A stretch of 64,000 nucleotides of DNA from the NCBI GenBank assembly GCA_023055425.1, contig JALGPY010000002.1, positions 142,039,927-142,103,926 of the forward strand, written 5' to 3'. Below are positions 47,514-57,909 of the stretch, in pieces. Within the stretch, counting starts at the first letter, position 1; every line of letters starts with the position of its first letter. The notes beneath the pieces are model-generated. The model saw nothing but the letters and a program-made list of their open reading frames with translations, made no database searches and was not told where the DNA came from. Source of the DNA: Linanthus parryae. Lineage: Eukaryota > Streptophyta > Magnoliopsida > Ericales > Polemoniaceae. A program made the translations under genes and the position numbers.

Positions 47514-48356
47514 GCTTCTATCTAGACAGATAAATTGCAAGCCATATTTGAATGTTTTGAAAGACCATTTTATTAGCTATCTTGTCTACTACAGTAGAAT
47601 TTTAACTCGCATATTGACCTGCTATCCAAACAAGCAGATAGATTTTGATCGCGCTTAGCTACTATCTGAACAGATAGGCCTTTAATCGTGCTTGGATGCT
47701 ATCTAAACAAATAGGCTTTGCATTTTGCTACAATCTAGACATATAGGCTTCGAACGCGTTTGGCTGCTATCTAAACAGATAGGCTTTGCATTTTGCTGCT
47801 ATCTAGGCAGATCGGCTTTGAACGCGTTTGGCTGCTATCTAAACAGATTGGCTTCTCATTTTGCTGCTATCTAGACAGATAGGCTTTGATCGCGTTTGGC
47901 TGCTATCTAAACATATAGTCTTTTCAATTTGCTGCTATCTAGACAGATAGACTTTGATCGCGTTTGGCTGCTATCTAAACAAATAGGCTTTTCATTTTGC
48001 TGCTATCTAGACAGATAGGCTTCGTGAGTTACAATTGGTTGCTACCATATGAGATAGGCTTATACTCACGCTTGGCTGCTATCTAAACATATAGGCTTTT
48101 AAATTGCGATTTAGCTATCATATGAGATAGGCTTACGTTCGCATTCTGTTGCTATCTAAACAGATAGGCTTTTAAATTCGCGATTTAGCTATCATATGAG
48201 ATAGGCTTACGTTCGCATTCTGCTTCTATCTAAACAGATAGGCTTTTAAATTCGCGATTTAGCAATCGTATGAGACAGGCTTACGTTCGCATTCTGCTGC
48301 TATCTAAATATATAGGCTTTGTTTTTGTGAGCGGGTGCTATTTAGGAAGATAGGCC
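47514..48356. repeat. Hairpin satellite array in the Gypsy element
   Basis: Roughly two dozen imperfect units of about 30-36 bp, partly organised as a 68-bp dimer (one half with GATCGCGTTTGG, one with TTCATTTTGC). Almost every unit holds CTATCTAGACAGATAG or CTATCTAAACAGATAG, whose arms CTATCT/AGATAG pair over a 4-base loop. A variant half with CTATCATATGAGATAG appears from about 48045. Such arrays near the 3' end of Tat-type elements are known seeds of satellite DNA. Confidence 0.9.
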
Positions 48357-48563
48357 TATACCCCATGTATCGGTGCAGAGTGGAAAGGTGAGTCTGATAG
48401 TTAATCAGGAAAGGGATTCCCCATGAGAGGGTTATTATTACTCACGAGACCTTCATATGAGAATGTACAGTCGTTAGTCACAAAATCCAGTAAAGACAAG
48501 GCTAAGGGCAATACCATTGCGTTCTTAAGTGGTGTTGTTGTGATAGTAGTCCCGCGAAAGCCC

Positions 48564-50602
48564 TCAGATGCGATAGCACTTCCTACCGTTGGAGTAGAAA
48601 CTACCTACCTGCCAGCCCTCACTGTCATGTTCGATGACCCTTTTTAGGGTGTAGACACTCTTCTTGTAAGCAACTTTGGGAATCTCCTCTCGCGTGGATT
48701 CCCTCTCAGATTCTTCATGCATTAACATGACTCCGGCTGGTGACTGCCCCTTAATATCTTCCCACTTGGGTAAGGGGGTTGACCGGAATGGAGCTGGAGT
48801 AAGCTTATCCGCCAATTCTGTAAACCATACAGCCTCGGACAAATGTGCTTCTTCTAGATTGAAGGGGTTCACCGAGGCAGGTATCTCAACCACTTTGTTC
48901 TTCCAAATGGCTTTCATAACCTGGTGAGCCGTGGAGGGTACTGCGTCGAAGCGATGGATCCACGCCTGACCGATAATCATGTGGTAAGTGGTGTTGGCCT
49001 CGATGACATGAAATTTGGTAGAACACTTGATCTGGCCAATCTGAATCCCCAATCGAATCCAGCCAACTGTCATTCTGGAGTCGCTTCCGAAACCCATCAG
49101 TGGCGATGACCTCTTAACAATCTCGTCTTGGGGAATTCCTGCTAATTCCAAGGTACTGAGAGGGATGAAATTCACTGCAGCTCCTCCATTAACAAAGGCC
49201 CTCTTGAACTCCACATGGTTGATAGTGGCCGTCACGTATAGCGACCTCTGATGATTGGCATCAGTCCTCTTGTCTGATTCGTCAAACATTATGCTCAGAC
49301 CTCCAGTTCGCGCGACCGTCACAACCCTTCCGCTGGAAATGACCAATTCTTCCCCATGGTCCTCAGCTACCCTCAAGATCGCCTTTATCATCTCATGCCT
49401 GCAATTGTTCGAAAAATTCATCTCATCGTAGAATTTGTCAAACTTGGCAGAGTCCATCATCCGCTCATCACGCGAATCCTCTGTGTCAACACCATAGTCC
49501 TCATCTTCATAAACCTCTGCGATCACCGGGGCTTCTTCCTCCGCAACCTCCTCGAGGTCCGTAATCGATATCATTACTACCTCCTTTCCCTTGGGCTCCT
49601 GCCTTGCATGAGACGGTAGTGGGTTGGTGCACACATCTTGGGTTGGCTCATCGACCACCAACTGGCCTTCCTTTGTCTTCCTGTCCACTAGCCACCGGAG
49701 CTTTTTTCACTCTCTGGTTGGGTGTAGCACCTTCCCGTGGAACTTGCACCACCTTGGATCCTGCAGCTGGTCTTTCGTGGGTTTGTGCTCCAGGGGCGGA
49801 AGGATCCAAACTTTGCGCCATCTCTTGCAGAGGTCTATTGCATCCTCAATTGAACAGGGCAAAGGTGGTGCTTCCTGGGGCGCGGGGCGCAGCTATTTAT
49901 TGGGGGACGATATTGCATGGACGCTGACGTCTCAAGTCCGTTTGTAGTTGTACTTTCACACCTTAAAGTTGGGATTCGCCTGTGTACGCTCGTTAGCGTA
50001 CCTCTTCCTCATCCTTTCCACCAGGGCTCCACGTTCCTGGTGCTTTCCACCAATCTGGAAAAGGTAGGAAAGTTTAAGTTAATGAGCATACTTTTGTATT
50101 CATCGCGCATGCCCTGAAGGCATATCTACACCAGTCAACTTTCCAGGACATCGTCCACACATTCCATGGGCTTGGCCCTGAATCTTTTGATGAAGGCGAC
50201 CCCCTCCTTGTCACTCCTCTGGTACATGCGTGAGAGGTGGATAGTGGTGACCTTTTCTTCAACTTGGAAGAATTTGGTGTAGAACTTCTTCACCATGTCC
50301 TCCCACGTCTTGACAGATCCTGCTTCCAGGGTCCTATACCACTTGTATGCGACAGCCCCCAGAGACTTGGGGAACTCACGCATCAATAACCTGGTGTCTA
50401 CCCCATGCGGGCCCATCATGTCAACGAATCGCATCACATGCTCGTGCGCGTTTTCGCCGACATCATTGAACTTCTCCCACTTGGGTGATTTGTACCTAGT
50501 AGGGTTAGGCATCAAGTAGATGTCCCGCGGAATGGGAGGCGCGCTGTCAACCTTTGGAATGGGAGGCGCGCTATCAACCCTCAGAGAGATCCAAGTGTGC
50601 AC
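48564..50602 (-). pseudogene. Gypsy gag-protease remnant
   Basis: Reading from 50602 downward: a gag domain (PKWEKFNDVGENAHEHVMRF, then VAYKWYRTLE and TWEDMVKKFYTKFF), an interrupted linker with stops between 50130 and 49700 including a degenerate knuckle-like WCKFHGKVLHPT, and a 374-codon frame (49688-48564) with an aspartic-protease domain. The usual DGGAAVN active site reads NGGAAVNFIP, so the catalytic Asp is Asn. Gag lacks its N-terminus because the frame runs straight out of the LTR at 50582. The RT region that should follow protease is absent. Confidence 0.85.
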
Positions 50603-51197
50603 CTCAAGTAGAGAATAGGAACACAGAAAGATGTAGGGTCTGTGTAGGTTGAGAGTAAGAACTGGTAACTGCTCGAGAGAGAGACAGTAGGCTGAGAGAG
50701 AGAGAGAGTAGGTTTCTTAGCGTTCCAAGAGCTGAGAATTATCAGTCTATCCTCAGTGTTGTAATGGAAAGCTAACGATCCTATATATAATGGGGAAGTG
50801 ACCGTTGAGGGGGTTAATGCACCATAAATGGCGGCTTAATGATAGACCCCCAACGGCACGTTCGACCGTGTATATAGGAACTGTTACGTATCTGCCCGCA
50901 AGTATCGGAGACCGTTATGAGATCAGCCGCATTTATGGGACACGTAAACCTAGAACCTCTCAGTCAGTTACCAGAGGTCGCACGCGAACTTGGTTGTCAC
51001 ACACGCACGACGGGCCTTACCCTAGCCTCCAAACCACTAAGTCCCTACAAGTCCCGTGTTGGTACGCGAGGGCCCTGTCTCGCAGCCCCCACGCGAACAA
51101 GCATATGTAGTTATCCGGTGTGTATGGAGCACAGCTGGGTGTGCTGGATTGCTTCCAAGTGGCTGTGATCTGTCTTGTCTGGAAAGCACTATCTACA
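50578..51197 (-). repeat. Gypsy 5' LTR (right copy), 15 bp short at its inner end
   Basis: Matches 40752-41367 throughout, but homology stops at CCCTC (50578-50582) and gag begins at once. The last 15 bp of the LTR, the primer-binding site, the leader and the gag start are therefore deleted. A repeated GGAATGGGAGGCGCGCT at 50529 and 50556 lies beside the junction. Confidence 0.9.
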
Positions 51198-51202
51198 GTC
51201 GT

Positions 51203-51716
51203 ATTACATGGAGTTGTGTCTCCCGTCACTGGGACAATTTGCATTCAAATGCAATCACGACTAATAGATTAATCTCGAACGACTTTGCGACGAAAGATTA
51301 GTCTAGCACTTAGGACGCCTAGAATATCTAAGCTAAAATGATTGCCCGAGTCTTGGATTGAGCTTGGTGGATATTTGGGGACCCCTTAGTGAGCTTGTGC
51401 GTAGTATCATTCTATCTTAAATCTTGATATTGGTTGTGTGAATTCAGAAAGAGGCTTGTGAGAACTTGATGATTTCGGTTAGTGATAGCGAGATTGCCCA
51501 ATCTCTAAGAAAAAAATATGTGTATTGTTTTAATATATGCATTGGTCAATATCGAGTTTCATTGTATAGGCATGTAGTTTTGCATAGTCGTGTGTGTGTG
51601 AGTTGTTTGTGTCTCATGACTAATAAAACGTATGCAATTCAGTGGATTTAAAGATCATAGTGTGAGAGAAGAACATATTTTGATTGGGACGCACAAATGG
51701 TAAATGTGGGGTTATT
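51203..51716. other. Gypsy right flank, no gene seen
   Basis: Continues the DNA interrupted at 40736. No frame or repeat is recognised. Confidence 0.4.
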
Positions 51717-53210
51717 TGATAACTCCATTTAAGGAGTTATATTCCTATGAGATTCACTGTCGTTTTTCGTGATTTACGATGCATTTGTTTGAGTTTATGG
51801 CCAAATTGAGAGAATGTTAGAATGTTCGAGCGTTTGAGCACGAATGTGTAATCCGGGTTCTTTGCGTAATTTTGAGCTTTTATTGTCACATTTGATCTTC
51901 CGGTATTTGTTTCGTATTGTGCATTCAGGAATCGGAGGCTTGGGAACGTACATTGGAGCGGGAATGAACTTTGGAAGGATGAGGAGGCTCAAGAAAATGT
52001 TGAAGTTGAAGACTGTTGAAGAAGGACCAAGGAATCAAAGAAAAATAGCTGCAGTGTTTAGACTGATCGTACGACCAATCCAATTGATCTTGCAACCAAT
52101 TTTACTTAGCCAAAATTGATGAAAAAAGCAAAATGCAACCCTCTGCAGGTCGTACGACCAGTCCTCCCACCAGCACGCTGAATTGGGGTTCTAATGCAAT
52201 TTTGAAGAACTTTTGGGCAAGAATTGATGGGAGTTCACTAGAGGAGACTAATATACGACCTAGGGGACTACTATATGGATTCACGCATTGGAGAAGGCGG
52301 AGGACGTACGAAGGAGACACTGGGGATTAACTCAAGACCTCCATTGAAGACCTAGGTTTTGATTACTTCTTCTTCTTCTTTCAATATTTTTATGGAGAAA
52401 CTCTATTGTATTGCTCCATTAACTTCACGTAGACGATGAGATTCTCCGAATTTTTAATCTTTGTTTCATGTTTATTGATTCTTGTATTGAATGAATGTTA
52501 GTTCTTGAATTTTGTTAAGGAAATTAGTATATTGACACGACTAAAATATGAATTGATTATCAATGAACTAGGGTTTATTCGCTAGGATGAATCATGCTTA
52601 AATGTTAGTTTTGTCCTAATTCAATTGGTCATAGTATATTCTTAATTCTTAATGGGGATGGAGTAATTAACCAGAACCATTAGTTGGCTAGTGAGTGCAC
52701 GACAGTAACTTCAACTAGCTAGGATCAGATATGAACATCAATCTCGAATCACCGAGACCGGAAGGAGAAGTGAGTAGGATTGACTAGTCTGGGTAGATTC
52801 GGTAGGATTGTTCAGCTATTCCGTGAAATAGTGGACTAACATGACCCGTTATCGTACCAGTAGATGACCTGCTCGAACGGACCGGTAGACAACATGAGAC
52901 CGACATAAGATTGTCATAGCTATTACCGGGCTTAGTTAGAATAGAATAAATGTGCTACTCAGATAATTCAGAAATCGTCTACAACCTAGGTGAACTAGAG
53001 ATTGCCTACTATCTCCATATTTTTTATTAAATTAAAAAAATCCATAAATATTAATTAGTTGTCTATTTGAATTTTAGTCGTTTGTTTTCTTTTAAATCAC
53101 AATTCTTCCTCGTAGTTGATGTACTTTAAATTAATTGTTTAGCTAGATAGTTCAAGTTTGTCCTTGTGGGATCGATAGCTTGGGGTTGAAATACCACCCC
53201 TATATCTTGA
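51717..53210 (+). repeat. Probable Athila-like LTR (solo or truncated)
   Basis: It starts TGATAACTCC within a small palindrome (TAACTCC/GGAGTTA), contains ATCGTACGACC/GGTCGTACGACC words and ends TGTGGGATCGATAGC...GGGGTTGAAATACC, which resembles the end of Athila-type LTRs. No internal region, PBS or clear duplication follows, so it may be a solo LTR or a fragment. Borders are approximate. Confidence 0.4.
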
Positions 53211-53956
53211 CTTGAAATGAATATTTCTCATATTCAGTCATTCAGACGATTGAGAAATTAAGACTGTAGAAGACCAGAAGATAGGGGGAGAGAGGGAGAG
53301 CCGAAATTACTCACTGCAAGGCTGTAAAGGGTAGATGGTAGCCCTCAATAGTCGAAAAATCGATGAATCACACCTCTCAGAGACTCAGGCTGTAGAAGAT
53401 GGCAGTCGTTAGGGCCAGATAACCAAAGAGGTTTAGCGAACATGATGCCGCCGTTAGGTGGAGAAGATAACAGAGAAGAAAGGAAGAAAGAAAACGAGAA
53501 ATTTCGAACTTGTTGCCGCCGTGAGTTCGTGTAAGACTAGCAAAGAAGCGGAGTAGCCGTTGAGTTTTCTCTCCGTGGAATCGTAGTGAATCGACAGAGG
53601 CTAGGGGTTCTCAGACAAAAATGATTATATATATGTGTGGCAAAGTTGCAATTTCACATATATATGAGGCCATATCATCATATATTTATATTTTATAATA
53701 AATATTTGTATAACCGAATCGAATTGGGTCGGACCAGCGAATATTTCACACTTAGATCCGAATCCGATCCGAAATCCCTTCGGATCACGTTTTTATGATC
53801 CATATCTGATTCAAATTGAAACAGACCAGATTTGGACCGCTCCATTAGGGTCGGATCACAAGGGGTCTCGGATCGGAACGGACCGCATTGTCATCCCTAG
53901 ATCGAACCGAACCCTGAGCACTACAATTGATTGGCGTAGACCCGACAACTCAAAAT
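53211..53956. other. Intergenic; possible transposon end
   Basis: The stretch about 53700-53905 is rich in GGATCGGA/TCGGATC words and ends ACCGCATTGTCATCCCTAG, as some hAT-type ends do. I found no partner end or duplication, so it is only suggestive. Confidence 0.3.
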
Positions 53957-54012
53957 GTGTTGAAGTTAAGGCATGAACAAATCTGTGTTGAAGTTAAGGC
54001 ATGAACAAATCT
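53957..54012. repeat. Perfect 28-bp tandem duplication
   Basis: The 28-bp unit beginning GTGTTGAAGTTAAGG occurs twice without mismatch, about 220 bp upstream of the O-fucosyltransferase start codon, in its probable promoter. Confidence 0.9.
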
Positions 54013-54146
54013 GGTCCAACAACGGTTTTATTGTTGTTGGAGTTTCTCTCAACGTGATATTGGAGTACAATTCAGGTCCGGAAAGCTTAACTTGTCCTTG
54101 TCCGTTTAGTAAGAGGATTCCTCTTCCCTCCCTTTACTCTCTCCAG

Positions 54147-54156
54147 TATATAAATA
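54147..54156 (+). promoter_or_regulatory. TATA box of the O-fucosyltransferase gene
   Basis: TATATAAATA lies 83 bp upstream of the ATG at 54230, leaving a leader of about 50 nt. Confidence 0.6.
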
Positions 54157-54229
54157 TCTCCAAAACCCGAGGAAAGGGTCACAGAGAGGTACAGTAGTAA
54201 TACCGTTCCAATTCCCATCGTCGAGCGTC

Positions 54230-55828
54230 ATGAACTCTCGGCGGCCTCACAACCACGACCACAAAAACAACCGTCTCCGTGCCCTAATCCCTGCAGTCTT
54301 AGTTGTTCTCCTTCTCCTATTTGCTTTCCTCTCCCTTTTCCGCCGTGTTGACGAGCTCGATGATGGAGTCAAGAGCGGCGGCGATGGAGATTCAATCTTT
54401 CATGTTCCTACAATTGGAGGGAGTACGGACCAAGATATATGGAGATCAGGAATGTCTAGTTCCTACTATGGATGCAGTAATGCTAGCGAAAATTTCGCAG
54501 AAGCTGGAGCTGTCACACATCGTGACCGCTACTTATTAATTTCGACCAGCGGAGGCTTAAATCAACAAAGGATTGGGATTACAGATGCTGTTGTCGCCGC
54601 TCGCATTCTGAACGCCACCCTGGTCGTGCCAAAGTTAGATCAGAACTCTTTCTGGAAGGACGCAAGCAATTTTTCAGATATCTTTGATGTTGACTGGTTC
54701 ATGTCGCAACTATCCAAGGATGTGAAGATAATAAAAGCACTCCCACAAAGTGGTGGAGAGATCGTGAGTCCTTATACGATGCTTGTTCCAAGGAAGTGCA
54801 ATCAAAGATGTTACGAGACTCGCGTCTTACCTAAACTTCTGAAGTATCGTGCTGTTCAGCTGAAAAAATTCGACTACAGGCTTTCGAATAAACTTGACAC
54901 GGATTTGCAGAAGCTTAGATGCAGAGCGAATCATCACGCACTGAAGTTCACTAGTTTCATTACTGAAATGGGTGAAAAGTTGGTTCAGAGGATGAGGATG
55001 CGGAGTAAGAACTTCATTGCTTTGCACTTGAGATTTGAGCCTGACATGCTTGCGTTTTCAGGATGCTACTATGGCGGCGGCGAAAAGGAAAGAAACGAAT
55101 TGGGAAAGATTCGTCGAAGATGGAAAACTCTACATGTTCATGACCCAGACAAGGCAAGGAGGCAAGGTAGATGCCCATTCACTCCTGAAGAAGTAGGTTT
55201 AATGCTGAGAGCTCTGGGTTATGGCAAAGATGTTCACATTTATGTCGCATCCGGACAAGTATACGGCGGCGAAGAGACTTTAGCTCCTCTTAAAGCAATG
55301 TTTCCAAACTTACATACAAAAGAAACCCTAGCAACCAAAGAAGAACTAGAAGGTTTCTCATCGTATTCATCACGAAAGGCTGCTCTAGATTTTATGGTTT
55401 GCGATGAAAGCGATGTCTTTGTCGCAAATAACAACGGTAATATGGCAAAAATTTTAGCCGGACGAAGGAGATATTATGGACATAAGCCTACAATTCGTCC
55501 AAACGCGAAGAAACTTTATGGATTGTTCCCAAACAGAGGTAACATGACATGGGAAGCATTCGCATCTAGTGTTAGGAAGAACCAGAGGGGCTTCATGGGA
55601 GAGGCGAAAGAAGTGAGGCCAGGTAGGGGCGAGTTTCATGAGAATCCAGCTTCTTGTATATGTGAAGCTTCAGAGGCTAAGGATATGATTGAGTCAGGTC
55701 CTGGTGAAGATGGAGAACTGAATAGTGCAACAAATGCTCGTGAAGGAGATGTAGTTGATGAGAATGATAATGATGAAACAGAATGGTTGGAACCCGATGA
55801 TGAAGATGATCAGAATGGCCCCTCTTAG
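54230..55828 (+). CDS. O-fucosyltransferase family protein
   Basis: A 532-residue, intronless frame of the plant GDP-fucose protein O-fucosyltransferase-like family. These are type II Golgi membrane enzymes that transfer sugars, in known cases fucose or rhamnose, to proteins or cell-wall glycans. Residues about 18-37 form the membrane anchor (LIPAVLVVLLLLFAFLSLF). Conserved blocks follow: ISTSGGLNQQR (104-114, nucleotide-sugar site), HLRFEPDM (266-273, with the family's key Arg), the CPFTPEEVGLMLRALG block (315-330) and DESDVFVANNNGNM (392-405). The C-terminus is an acidic tail (DENDNDETEW). A TATA box and short leader support the start. Acceptor is not predictable from sequence. Lack of introns is unusual for much of the family and may mean an old retrocopy. 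Confidence 0.9.
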   Translation: MNSRRPHNHDHKNNRLRALIPAVLVVLLLLFAFLSLFRRVDELDDGVKSGGDGDSIFHVPTIGGSTDQDIWRSGMSSSYYGCSNASENFAEAGAVTHRDRYLLISTSGGLNQQRIGITDAVVAARILNATLVVPKLDQNSFWKDASNFSDIFDVDWFMSQLSKDVKIIKALPQSGGEIVSPYTMLVPRKCNQRCYETRVLPKLLKYRAVQLKKFDYRLSNKLDTDLQKLRCRANHHALKFTSFITEMGEKLVQRMRMRSKNFIALHLRFEPDMLAFSGCYYGGGEKERNELGKIRRRWKTLHVHDPDKARRQGRCPFTPEEVGLMLRALGYGKDVHIYVASGQVYGGEETLAPLKAMFPNLHTKETLATKEELEGFSSYSSRKAALDFMVCDESDVFVANNNGNMAKILAGRRRYYGHKPTIRPNAKKLYGLFPNRGNMTWEAFASSVRKNQRGFMGEAKEVRPGRGEFHENPASCICEASEAKDMIESGPGEDGELNSATNAREGDVVDENDNDETEWLEPDDEDDQNGPS

Positions 55829-56463
55829 CAAAACTTCAGTCAACAGAAGAAAATTTGCTCCTGACTCGTACACTACTGAGAACCTTGAGTTGGAATAATT
55901 GGTTCCTGACTAAGAGCATCTATTGTGCAAACTGTTTGCTTATGCAAAATATAAAGGACTTACCAGAAATTGCAGTACAACAGAGCATGCATAGCAAATA
56001 TAAAATAGATGTCATGCATATACCTCGCCAAATTTGGAGACAAAATCGCCCTTCTATATGTTTTCTTATTTTTTAGGCTTGTTATTATTTTTTTGGTTTG
56101 TTGAAAAACTAAAATTTAACTGATACGCCTACTATTTAATACCACTATTGAAGTTGGCGATGAATTTTATTGACATGCAAAATGCAAAATTGTGACTTTA
56201 TCGAAAATTTGTATTAATTTTGCATGACATTGTTGGAGATGCTCTTAAATGAAGGCTCAATTATATGCCCGCTCGTTCAGGTGACATTTTTATTGGTCAT
56301 TTTATACATATTCATCAGTAAGAACAAAAAGCAGAGTGGGTGTGCAATACTTCACCAATCTCGAGAAGCTTTCTCCTTAAGCTCAAATACTGTGGAAGTT
56401 TTTGGCTAGGTTATTTTTCTTGGGATGATTGGCTTTTCTCATCAGACTTGGCATATTATATAT
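55829..56463. other. O-fucosyltransferase 3' flank
   Basis: Contains the 3' UTR and intergenic DNA up to the Copia target site. No other gene is visible. Confidence 0.5.
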
Positions 56464-56468
56464 GTTGC

Positions 56469-56817
56469 TGTTGAGGAGGTGCCTTGAATGTGTTGAATTA
56501 GTCAAAGGCGGTGGAATAATGAGGTAGCAATTGTTAGGAATTGTTTCCATATCAAAGATGGAAACTTATGGGCAGCAAGTTTGTTTCCAATTTGGTTTTG
56601 GAAACCTTTGGCCTGTGGGTTTCCTCTAGGGTACTATATATAGAAGCTAGTAGTCTCTCTACTAGGTATGCAAAACATTGTAATTGTTCCTCTTAAGTGA
56701 ATAAAGAGTGCTTTTCCGCCGTGGAGGTAGTTAGCAAATATTTTGCTAGCGAACCACGTAAAATATTCGTGTTCTTCTTTTATTCGTTCTTCGTTCGTGA
56801 GGTGGTTTGTCATAACA
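56469..56817 (+). repeat. Copia 5' LTR
   Basis: 349 bp; TATATATAG at about 56634 is a probable TATA box, and AATAAAG near 56699 a poly(A)-type signal. Differs from the 3' LTR at four sites. Confidence 0.95.
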
Positions 56818-56819
56818 AA

Positions 56820-56832
56820 TTGGTATCAGAAC
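56820..56832 (+). other. Copia primer-binding site
   Basis: TTGGTATCAGAAC begins three bases after the LTR and matches the initiator tRNA-Met complement except at one position near its end. Confidence 0.85.
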
Positions 56833-56961
56833 TCAGGTTTGGCGGTGTTTCAAGATCAAGATCAAGGCGAAGCAAAGCTAGGGTTTCACAACTTGGTGAA
56901 AAGCTAGGGTTTTGCGATCTAGGTGAAGCACGCGACTAGAGTTCAAGATCCACCAAGAACG

Positions 56962-57909
56962 ATGTCCGGATCGATGTTGAAGATCGACAGGTTCACAGGA
57001 GGGAACAGCTTCAGTCTGTGGAAGATAAAGATGGAGGCTTTGCTCAAATCGCAAGGCTTGTGGGCACCTTTGACCGCGGACAAGGGAGGCATGAATGTTG
57101 CATCAGCGGAGTTCAAGGCGATGGAGGAGAAGGCACACGCAACGATTATGTTGTGCTTATCGGATGACGTGATCATCGAGATCGCAGATCAGAAGGAAGC
57201 AGCGAAGCTCTGGCTCAAGTTGGAGAGTCTCTACATGACAAAGAGCCTCACTAGCAAGTTGATGCTAAAGCAAAGACTCTTCACCCTGCGGATGCTCGAA
57301 GGTACGGCTCTCAAGGACCATCTTGATCAATTGAACACAATTCTGTTAGATTTGCGTAATATTGGCGAGAAGGTGGAGGATGAGGATGCTGCACTTTTGT
57401 TATTGATCTCGTTACCTCCATCATCTGAGAACTTCGTGCATTCGTTCATTGTAAACAAGGACGACTTATCCCTAGAGGAGGTGAGATCGGCGCTCCATGC
57501 TAGGGAACTGCGCCATAAGGGTGCAGGCACAGGTATAGAGGACCATGCTTCCGGACTGATGTCAACGGGGGGAAGCAAGAAGGGTAAGAAAAACAAGAAG
57601 AAGCAGTTCTCAGGTTCCAAGTTACCCAAGGATGTCTGTGCCTTTTGCAAGGAAAATGGGCATTCGAAGAGAGATTGCCCGAAACGAGGTCAACAAGGGC
57701 AGAATGGATCCGCAGCCGTAGCAGAACAAGGTAACTCGTCTGAGGATGATTACGTTCTAATGGCGGATGTTGTCACGCACTCTCAGGATGCGTGGGTCCT
57801 TTATTCCGGAGCTTCCTATCATATTTTCTCTAACAAAGAGCTATTCTCGACGTACGACCAAACGGATGGAGGGTCTGTCTACATGGCAACGGAGCCATCT
57901 GTAAGGTGA
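56962..57909 (+). pseudogene. Copia gag and start of protease
   Basis: ATG 56962 starts MSGSMLKIDRFTGGNSFSLWK, the N-terminus of Copia gag (UBN2-type). A CCHC knuckle (CAFCKENGHSKRDC) follows near residue 225. The protease active site reads WVLYSGASYH, so the catalytic Asp of DSGAS is Tyr. A one-base frameshift just after 57880 ends the frame at 57907; the correct sequence (GNGAICKVIGSGS) continues in the next frame. Confidence 0.9.

Larger units (their letters stand above)
40737..51197 (-). mobile_element. Non-autonomous Tat-like Ty3/Gypsy retrotransposon
   Basis: The 10.46-kb element has two near-identical LTRs, TG...CA ends and a perfect 5-bp duplication GTCGT (40732-40736 and 51198-51202). 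Its polypurine tract (AAAAGGGGGC on the minus strand) abuts the left LTR, so it reads on the minus strand: LTR, gag, protease, satellite, antisense gene, PPT, LTR. RT, RNase H and integrase are absent. The LTRs differ at about 30 of 615 positions by eye, many G/A or C/T. An antisense plant-mobile-domain gene is known from Tat/Athila-type elements and supports the lineage. Confidence 0.9.

Noticed and set aside
47514..48356. CRISPR-like array
   Set aside because: Repeats with variable spacers in a plant retrotransposon; the spacers are themselves repeated, and no cas genes exist here.
57327..57650. Minus-strand frame in Copia gag
   Set aside because: Shadow of the gag frame, mirrored Lys-rich segment gives Phe/Leu-rich text.
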